Shown here: one piece after another, positions 31,322 to 36,531 of the stretch | How the letters are laid out: each line of letters begins with the position of its first letter | Numbering within the stretch: position 1 is the stretch's first letter | Assembly (NCBI GenBank): GCA_947260035.1 | Contig: CAMYOO010000005.1 | Span: 1-36,531 of the forward strand | DNA: 36,531 bases | Reading direction: 5' to 3' | Source: an uncultured delta proteobacterium | GTDB lineage: Bacteria > Myxococcota_A > UBA9160 > JAFDET01 | Notes under the pieces: generated by a model | Told to the model about the DNA's origin: nothing | What the model saw: only the letters and a program-made list of their open reading frames with translations | The model's database searches: none | Program-made: the position numbers and the translations under genes

Positions 31322-32286
31322 GCCGTATCTCCTCCATCCCGAGCCAGACCCGCACCGGCAGGGCAGCCGCGCAAGTGCCACCAGAGCACCGCCGAACGGC
31401 TTCGCCAGCGCTCGCGCCCGGCGCGGGACAAGACGGCCCCGGGCAGCAGCACCAGCGCGTAGAGAGCCGACTTGCCGAAGCGCAGGGTACGCACCAGGGC
31501 TGCCTGGGCCGCACCACGCCGCTTGCGAAAGAAGCGATACAGGGAGCGGTGGTACTCGATGCGCGTGCGCGCCGGCACGCGCTTCTTGGTGGTGGCGCCG
31601 TGCACGTGAATCACACGAGTGTCAGGAAGGTGGACTACGCGCCAGCCCGCTTCGTGGATTCGCCAGCACCAGTCGGTTTCCTCGAGGAAGAAGAAGTATT
31701 CCTCGGGCATCAGCCCGACGCCGTCGAGCACCTCGCGACGCACGAAGAGGCACGCGCCCAGCACGGCCTCCACGTCGACGGGTCCGTCGTGCTCGTAGCG
31801 CTTGGAGGGGAAGCGCCCGGGCAGCAGCGTTTCCAGCACGCCCTTGGGCAGCAACTCGGTAGCCAGGCTGGGGTAGTTGTGCACGGAGTTCTGCTTGGAG
31901 CCGTCCGGATTCAGGAGCTGGGGGCCGACGACACCGACATCGGGGTGCTCGTCCAGGAAGCGTACGCAACGCTCCAACGCACCCGGCAATACCTCGGTGT
32001 CGTTGTTGAGCAGCAGCGCGTGGCGCCCGGCAATCTTGGCCAGGGCGACGTTGTTTCCGGCCGCGAAGCCCACGTTGCTCGGCAACGCGATCACCTGCAG
32101 CCAGGGAAACCGCTCGCGAACGGCATCGGGCGTGCCGTCTCCGGATGCGTTGTCCACGACGAAGACCTCGATCTCGATGCGATCGGGCTCGCGACGCGAG
32201 CGCACGTGGCGATCCAGCGACTCGAGGCAGGCGAAGAGCAGGTCCCGCGCGCGCCAGGAGACGATCACGACCGAGAGGTCGATCAC
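31318..32286 (-). CDS. Family 2 glycosyltransferase (rhamnosyltransferase-like)
   Basis: GTG start at 32286: VIDLSVVIVSWRARDLLFACLESLDRHV...EVFVVDNASGDGTPDAVRERFPWLQVIALPSNVGFAAGNNVALAKIAGRHALLLNNDTEVLPGAL. GTGA overlap with waaF. Confidence 0.93.
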   Translation of the reverse strand: MIDLSVVIVSWRARDLLFACLESLDRHVRSRREPDRIEIEVFVVDNASGDGTPDAVRERFPWLQVIALPSNVGFAAGNNVALAKIAGRHALLLNNDTEVLPGALERCVRFLDEHPDVGVVGPQLLNPDGSKQNSVHNYPSLATELLPKGVLETLLPGRFPSKRYEHDGPVDVEAVLGACLFVRREVLDGVGLMPEEYFFFLEETDWCWRIHEAGWRVVHLPDTRVIHVHGATTKKRVPARTRIEYHRSLYRFFRKRRGAAQAALVRTLRFGKSALYALVLLPGAVLSRAGRERWRSRSAVLWWHLRGCPAGAGLARDGGDTA

Positions 32287-33377
32287 GCTTCGCCGCCTCC
32301 GGACAGCGGACGCAGCGCGCCGTCGCCGCGCCAACGGGCAGCGCCCTCTACGTCCAGAGCGGGCAGCGCGGCCTCACGCACCGCCGCCACCGGGATCCGC
32401 GTCATGCAGCGGTGGTCGGTGGGACAGCGGCGCAGGTAGCAGGGTCGGCAGCCCACGTCGGCCGTCAGTACGCGCACCCGCTCCAGGTTCAGATTGGTCT
32501 TGGCCAAGCTGGTTGGGCCCATCAGTGCGATGCAGGGGACCCCGAACGCGACGGCGACGTGACGTGCGCCGGCGTCATTGCAGATCAGGAGCCGCGCGTC
32601 CCGGATCACGGCTTTGAGCGAGCCCAGGTCCAGCTTGCCGGACAGATCCGCCGCAGGCGCGCGCATGGCCGCGGCCACCCCGCCCACCAGACCGCGCTCG
32701 TCCGCGGTCCCCACCAGGACCACGCGGGCGCCGGCCTCGGCCAGGGCATCGCCCGCCTGGGCGAAGGACGCCGCCGGCCACAGCTTGGACGGACCGTAGG
32801 AAGCCCCCGGCGCCAACACGGCGTAGGGCTCGCCCGGAGCCACCCCGGCCGCGTCCAGCAACGAGCCGGCCCGGGAGCGTTCGGCCTCGGTGGTGAAGAG
32901 CTCCAGGTGCGTGCCCTGGGCGGGCGCACCGGCCGCCTCGGCGAGGGCCAGGACGTGGCGCTCGCGGGGAATCCAGGCGCGGCGGCCTCCGCTGCGCGGC
33001 GCCGCCACGGAGGTGTGGAGAAGCGGAGCGCGTAGATCAGAGCGGTAGCCGACCACATTGCGGACGCCCGCCAGGCGCATGTGCAGCGCGGACTCGAAGG
33101 AGTCGGGCAGGCACAGTCCCAGGTCGAAGCCGCCCCGGCGCCGCAGGCCCCAGGCCTCGCGCAGCACCGCCCACGGCCCGCGCCGGTGGGACTCCACCGG
33201 AAGCACCCGGTCGAACCAGGGAGCGCCGGCCATCAGCGGTGCCAGGACCCCCTTCACGGCGAGGCTCATCCGCGCGGTCGGATAGGCGTGGCGCAGAGCC
33301 CGGAAGGCGGGCGTCGCCATTACCAGATCGCCGGCCCAGTTCGGGCCCCGAACGAGGATTTCCTCAGGATTGGTCAT
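32283..33377 (-). CDS. waaF: Lipopolysaccharide heptosyltransferase II (GT9)
   Basis: ATG at 33377: MTNPEEILVRGPNWAGDLVMATPAFRALRHAYP...VLAPGASYGPSKLWPAASFAQ...ICNDAGARHVAVAFGVPCIALMGPT...CRPCYLRRCPTDHRCMTRI. Confidence 0.94.
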   Translation of the reverse strand: MTNPEEILVRGPNWAGDLVMATPAFRALRHAYPTARMSLAVKGVLAPLMAGAPWFDRVLPVESHRRGPWAVLREAWGLRRRGGFDLGLCLPDSFESALHMRLAGVRNVVGYRSDLRAPLLHTSVAAPRSGGRRAWIPRERHVLALAEAAGAPAQGTHLELFTTEAERSRAGSLLDAAGVAPGEPYAVLAPGASYGPSKLWPAASFAQAGDALAEAGARVVLVGTADERGLVGGVAAAMRAPAADLSGKLDLGSLKAVIRDARLLICNDAGARHVAVAFGVPCIALMGPTSLAKTNLNLERVRVLTADVGCRPCYLRRCPTDHRCMTRIPVAAVREAALPALDVEGAARWRGDGALRPLSGGGEA

Positions 33378-33412
33378 GGGTTGCGTGACCCCGGGGGAGG
33401 TCGCGGAGTCTA

Positions 33413-34453
33413 TCAATGCCCTGTAGCGCCTGCCAGAAGCGCGCGCGCCTCCTGCACCACGCGATCGGGGGGAATTGCCCGCATGCACGTGGCCGCTGCG
33501 CAGCCCCGCCGACACGGGCTGCACGCCACGGGAACCCGCACGCTGCGCGAGGGAGTGGCCTGCCAGGGTGCGTTCTCCAGCGGATGCGTCGGACCGAGAA
33601 GCTGGAGCACCGGCGTGCCCACCAGCGACGCCACGTGCATGGGTCCCGTGTCGCTGCCGATGTAGAGCCGAGCACGGGCAAAGAGCGCCGCCAGGTCGCC
33701 CAGCGAAGGCGTGTCCGGTGCGCGCCGCGCGGCGCCCCGCGCCTCCCCGACCAGCGCCTCGGCGAAGGCGCGATCGTCCCGGGCAGGCCCCACCGTCACC
33801 AACACGGGTGTGCCGGTGTCCTCGGCCAGCTCGCGGGCGACCTGGGTGTACCCCGACACGGTCCAGCGTTTGTGCGGCGTGTCGTCACTGGTCCCGGGAT
33901 GGATCACCACCGGCGCCGACGTCGGCCCGAGCAGACGGGCCATGCGCTGGCGCGCGGCGTCGGCGACCCGCAGCGGCTGCGCGTCGGGCGCCGCCTCGAC
34001 GCCCAGGAACTGCACCAGCGCGCGGTTGCGCTCGAAGCGCGAGGCTCGGCGCGGCTCGACGTGGGCGCGGCGGTTGGCGAACCGCCAGCCGCCCTCGCGT
34101 CCGAAGGGGGGCGCGAGGCCGACCCGTAGCGGCGCGCCGCTGAGCCGCGAGAAGACCCCGCTCTTCAGGATGGAGTGGAAGTCGACCACCAGATCGAACG
34201 CGCCTCCGCGCAGCGCAGCCACAAAGCTCCTCAGACGCCGGGCCGCCTCGAGCCAGCGCACGCCGAGAAGCGCCTCGCTCACGTCGGCCCGCGGGTAGAC
34301 CAAGACCTCATCGATCCACGGCTGGTCGCTCAGCACGCTGGCGGACGCCGGCTCCACCAGCCAGCTGATCCGAGCTCCGGGATAGGCCGCCCTCAGCGCC
34401 GAGACGGCGGGCAGGGTCCGCACCACATCGCCGACGGCCCCCAGCCGGATCAC
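33413..34453 (-). CDS. GT9 family heptosyltransferase (WaaC-like); start uncertain
   Basis: IRLGAVGDVVRTLPAVSALRAAYPGARISWLVEP...VVIHPGTSDDTPHKRWTVSGYTQVAREL...IGSDTGPMHVASLVGTPVLQLLGPTHPLENAP...CSPCRRGCAAATCMRAI. The listed start (GTG) follows in-frame RIL (AERILVIRLGAVGDV), so the true start may lie upstream. Confidence 0.9.
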   Translation of the reverse strand: MIRLGAVGDVVRTLPAVSALRAAYPGARISWLVEPASASVLSDQPWIDEVLVYPRADVSEALLGVRWLEAARRLRSFVAALRGGAFDLVVDFHSILKSGVFSRLSGAPLRVGLAPPFGREGGWRFANRRAHVEPRRASRFERNRALVQFLGVEAAPDAQPLRVADAARQRMARLLGPTSAPVVIHPGTSDDTPHKRWTVSGYTQVARELAEDTGTPVLVTVGPARDDRAFAEALVGEARGAARRAPDTPSLGDLAALFARARLYIGSDTGPMHVASLVGTPVLQLLGPTHPLENAPWQATPSRSVRVPVACSPCRRGCAAATCMRAIPPDRVVQEARALLAGATGH

Positions 34454-34540
34454 CAGGATGCGCTCAGCCGGCGGCAGGGCTTCTAAAGGGTTCCTACAGG
34501 TGGCGATTGCGGGTGCCTCGCACGGACGCAGAGCGACGGG

Positions 34541-34546
34541 TAGGAT
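34541..34546 (+). promoter_or_regulatory. Candidate -10 element (TAGGAT) of lptF
   Basis: TAGGAT ends 8 nt before the ATG at 34555. No clear -35. Confidence 0.35.
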
Positions 34547-34554
34547 ACCCCGCC

Positions 34555-35694
34555 ATGCGGATCCCGCGAATCGTCGCCGGCTACATCGTCCGCGAGATCA
34601 TCCAGTACTCGGTCCTGGGATTCCTGGTCTTCTCGTCGCTGATGCTGACGCAGAACCTGCTCCGGACCCTGGCGGACCTCACCGAGGCCGCCGGCGGCGG
34701 GGCGTCGGTATGGGACCTGCTGCGCGTGCTCGGGTACCTGATGCCCACCCTGGCCACCTACGCCCTTCCCGTCGCGTTCCTGTTCGGCGTGCTGCTGGCG
34801 GTGAGCCGGCTGGCGTCGGAGTCGGAGATCCTGGCCATGCGCGCCTGCGGCCTGGGCATGACGGCGGTGGTGGGCCCGGTGCTGCTGCTCTCGGTCCTGG
34901 TCTCGGGCTTCACCGGCTACCTGATGCAGGAAGTCGAGCCAAATGTGCGCCGGCAGCTGCGCCGCGTGGTCACCGAAGCGGCGACGCGCAGCCTGACCAT
35001 CGAGCCCGGCCACTTCCGCTCGTTCGACAAGCGGCTCATCTACGCGCAAAGCGCCGAGGCCGACGGAACGCTGCGGGGCATCGTGATCTGGGACAACACC
35101 GACGCGCGACGCCCGTTTGCCGTCTTCTCGGAGTCCGGCAGCCTGCGCTACGACGCGGAGACGGCGGAGATCAAGCTGGTCCTGGAACGTGGCGACATGC
35201 ACATCGAGCCGGACGATCTGGCCCGCTACCGGCGCATCTCCTTCGAGACCTTCGACTACACCTTCGACGCCTCCGGCGTGGTCGAATCGAAGACCTCGCG
35301 GCTGCGCCCGCGCGACATGTCCATGCAGCAGCTCCGCTCCACGCTGGAGCTGCTCGACTCGACCGACGACTTCGAGAAGATCAAGCACCTGCCCGAACGC
35401 CGCCCGGTGAAGTACGAGACCCAGCTCCACCGCCGCTTCGCGGTTCCCGTGGCGCCGATCGTGTTCGCGCTGCTGGCCGTTCCCATGGGCCTGCGGCGAG
35501 TGCGCGGCGCGCGCTCGGCGGGCGCGCTGACCTGCGTGGCGGTGGCGTTCGCCTACTACGTGCTGCTGTCGTTGGCCGAGTTCCTCGCCGAGGACACCGC
35601 CGTTCCGCCCGTCGTCGCGCTGTGGCTGCCCAACGTCGTCTTCGTGGGGGTGGCCATCCCACTGCTCCGCCGCGCCAACCGCGGAGAAGGCTGA
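34555..35694 (+). CDS. lptF: LptF/LptG (YjgP/YjgQ) family lipopolysaccharide export permease
   Basis: MRIPRIVAGYIVREIIQYSVLGFLVFSSLMLTQNLLRTLADL...LMPTLATYALPVAFLFGVLLAVSRLASESEILAMRACGLGM; C-terminal ETQLHRRFAVPVAPIVFALLAVPMGLRRVRGARSAG. Confidence 0.93.
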   Translation: MRIPRIVAGYIVREIIQYSVLGFLVFSSLMLTQNLLRTLADLTEAAGGGASVWDLLRVLGYLMPTLATYALPVAFLFGVLLAVSRLASESEILAMRACGLGMTAVVGPVLLLSVLVSGFTGYLMQEVEPNVRRQLRRVVTEAATRSLTIEPGHFRSFDKRLIYAQSAEADGTLRGIVIWDNTDARRPFAVFSESGSLRYDAETAEIKLVLERGDMHIEPDDLARYRRISFETFDYTFDASGVVESKTSRLRPRDMSMQQLRSTLELLDSTDDFEKIKHLPERRPVKYETQLHRRFAVPVAPIVFALLAVPMGLRRVRGARSAGALTCVAVAFAYYVLLSLAEFLAEDTAVPPVVALWLPNVVFVGVAIPLLRRANRGEG

Positions 35695-35756
35695 CCCGTA
35701 TCCCGGGACACTTCAGGACCCCGGCACCCGCAGCGCGGCCGGACGGGATCCCCCCC

Positions 35757-36461
35757 CTACGACGATCTGCAGGTGGCCGGGCCAGCCGATGGCTCCGCGT
35801 CCATTCGGCGCGTCATCTGCAGCGCCTGGATGAAGCCGAGCAGGAAGAACGCCTCCGCCAGCACTTTGAGCACGTCTTCGGCCACGATGGCCCAAAGGAA
35901 AATCGACCCCAGGTGCACGCCGGGAAGGAGCATGCGGAGGAGATCGACGTCATTCGTGAGGACGTCGAGCACGACCATGGCAAACGCCAGCACCAAGCCC
36001 GCTGCGAAGAAGGGAAGCGTCACGCGGTAGCGCCACAGTTCGCTGCGGGCGATGCAGACCGCGACCAGCCCGATCACCAGATAGAGCAAGACCAGCAGGT
36101 CGTCGATCCGATCCGTCAGGCTGGTCTCGGTGATCCCGAACAGCGAGTGGATGGCCAGATCGACCTGCTCGTGGATCTCGAACAGCTCATCCGCGGCCAG
36201 GAAGAAGAAGCCGCCGGCCATGAGCGCCCAGATCAGCAGCGACGAGCGAAGGATCGGCTGCCGGGTCTGCGCCCTTCGCAGCACCAGGATCCGCCAGGCG
36301 ACGAGGCCCATGGCGACGAGATGCGCCGCGGACACCCAGGTTCCAGACTGGCCCTCTTGGAAGCGCCGCCTCGGGTCTCCGTGGAAAAACTGGCCGTCCC
36401 CGATCGCAATGGCGAGAAACAGGAGGTCGGCGCACAGCACGACCGCGATCACCCGAGGCAT
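35757..36461 (-). CDS. Polytopic membrane protein of unknown function
   Basis: 234 aa with about six hydrophobic segments and a FFFLAADELFEIHEQVD motif. No recognised enzymatic domain. Confidence 0.7.
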   Translation of the reverse strand: MPRVIAVVLCADLLFLAIAIGDGQFFHGDPRRRFQEGQSGTWVSAAHLVAMGLVAWRILVLRRAQTRQPILRSSLLIWALMAGGFFFLAADELFEIHEQVDLAIHSLFGITETSLTDRIDDLLVLLYLVIGLVAVCIARSELWRYRVTLPFFAAGLVLAFAMVVLDVLTNDVDLLRMLLPGVHLGSIFLWAIVAEDVLKVLAEAFFLLGFIQALQMTRRMDAEPSAGPATCRSS

Positions 36462-36467
36462 GCCGCC

Positions 36468-36473
36468 ACGATA
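36468..36473 (-). promoter_or_regulatory. Candidate -10 element (TATCGT) of the terminal membrane-protein gene
   Basis: TATCGT followed by GGCGGC (6 nt) and the ATG at 36461. Confidence 0.35.
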
Positions 36474-36531
36474 CGGGACCTGAGACGCCGTGGCCTCCGC
36501 CCATCGAGAGCACGGCGCAAACGCTCGAGAC

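Noticed and set aside
30315-31517. Upstream part of the 697-aa ORF 29424..31517 (apparent YicC fusion)
   Set aside because: Out-of-frame shadow of the heptose kinase. YicC proper begins VIFSMTGFG at 30314.

Overview
36.5 kb of very GC-rich bacterial chromosome. It resembles a Deltaproteobacteria/Myxococcota-like Gram-negative, but taxonomy is only inferred. The window is gene-dense and mostly on the minus strand. I see no convincing tRNA, rRNA, CRISPR array, transposase or phage gene. Reading left to right: gltD (truncated at the edge), gltB and a translationally coupled Lrp/AsnC regulator; a GDPD phosphodiesterase; glpK-ftsY; a small PEP-CTERM protein; smc; a heterodimeric ABC exporter with a TIGR04283-type glycosyltransferase; purM and a Rossmann/FAD-like protein (plus strand); a PhyH dioxygenase and a SAM methyltransferase; then a long minus-strand run holding a GHMP kinase, two glycosyltransferases, a RelA/SpoT enzyme, gmk, remA, yicC, a heptose kinase, a GT2 and two GT9 heptosyltransferases; finally lptF and an orphan membrane protein. 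No obviously new defence or mobile system is present. The observations most worth checking are: (1) TAnnnT/A hexamers exactly 6 nt before several start codons, suggesting leaderless mRNAs; (2) two genes (PEP-CTERM and ABC subunit 2) whose 3' ends, including the stop codon, are tandemly repeated just downstream with periods of 35 and 23 bp, both 2 mod 3; (3) a PEP-CTERM gene inserted between smc and ftsY; (4) a lipopolysaccharide-core/stringent-response/RemA gene run with chained GTGA overlaps and no rpoZ; and (5) a 71-bp intergenic palindromic element. All functional calls come from motif recognition by eye; no database search was run.
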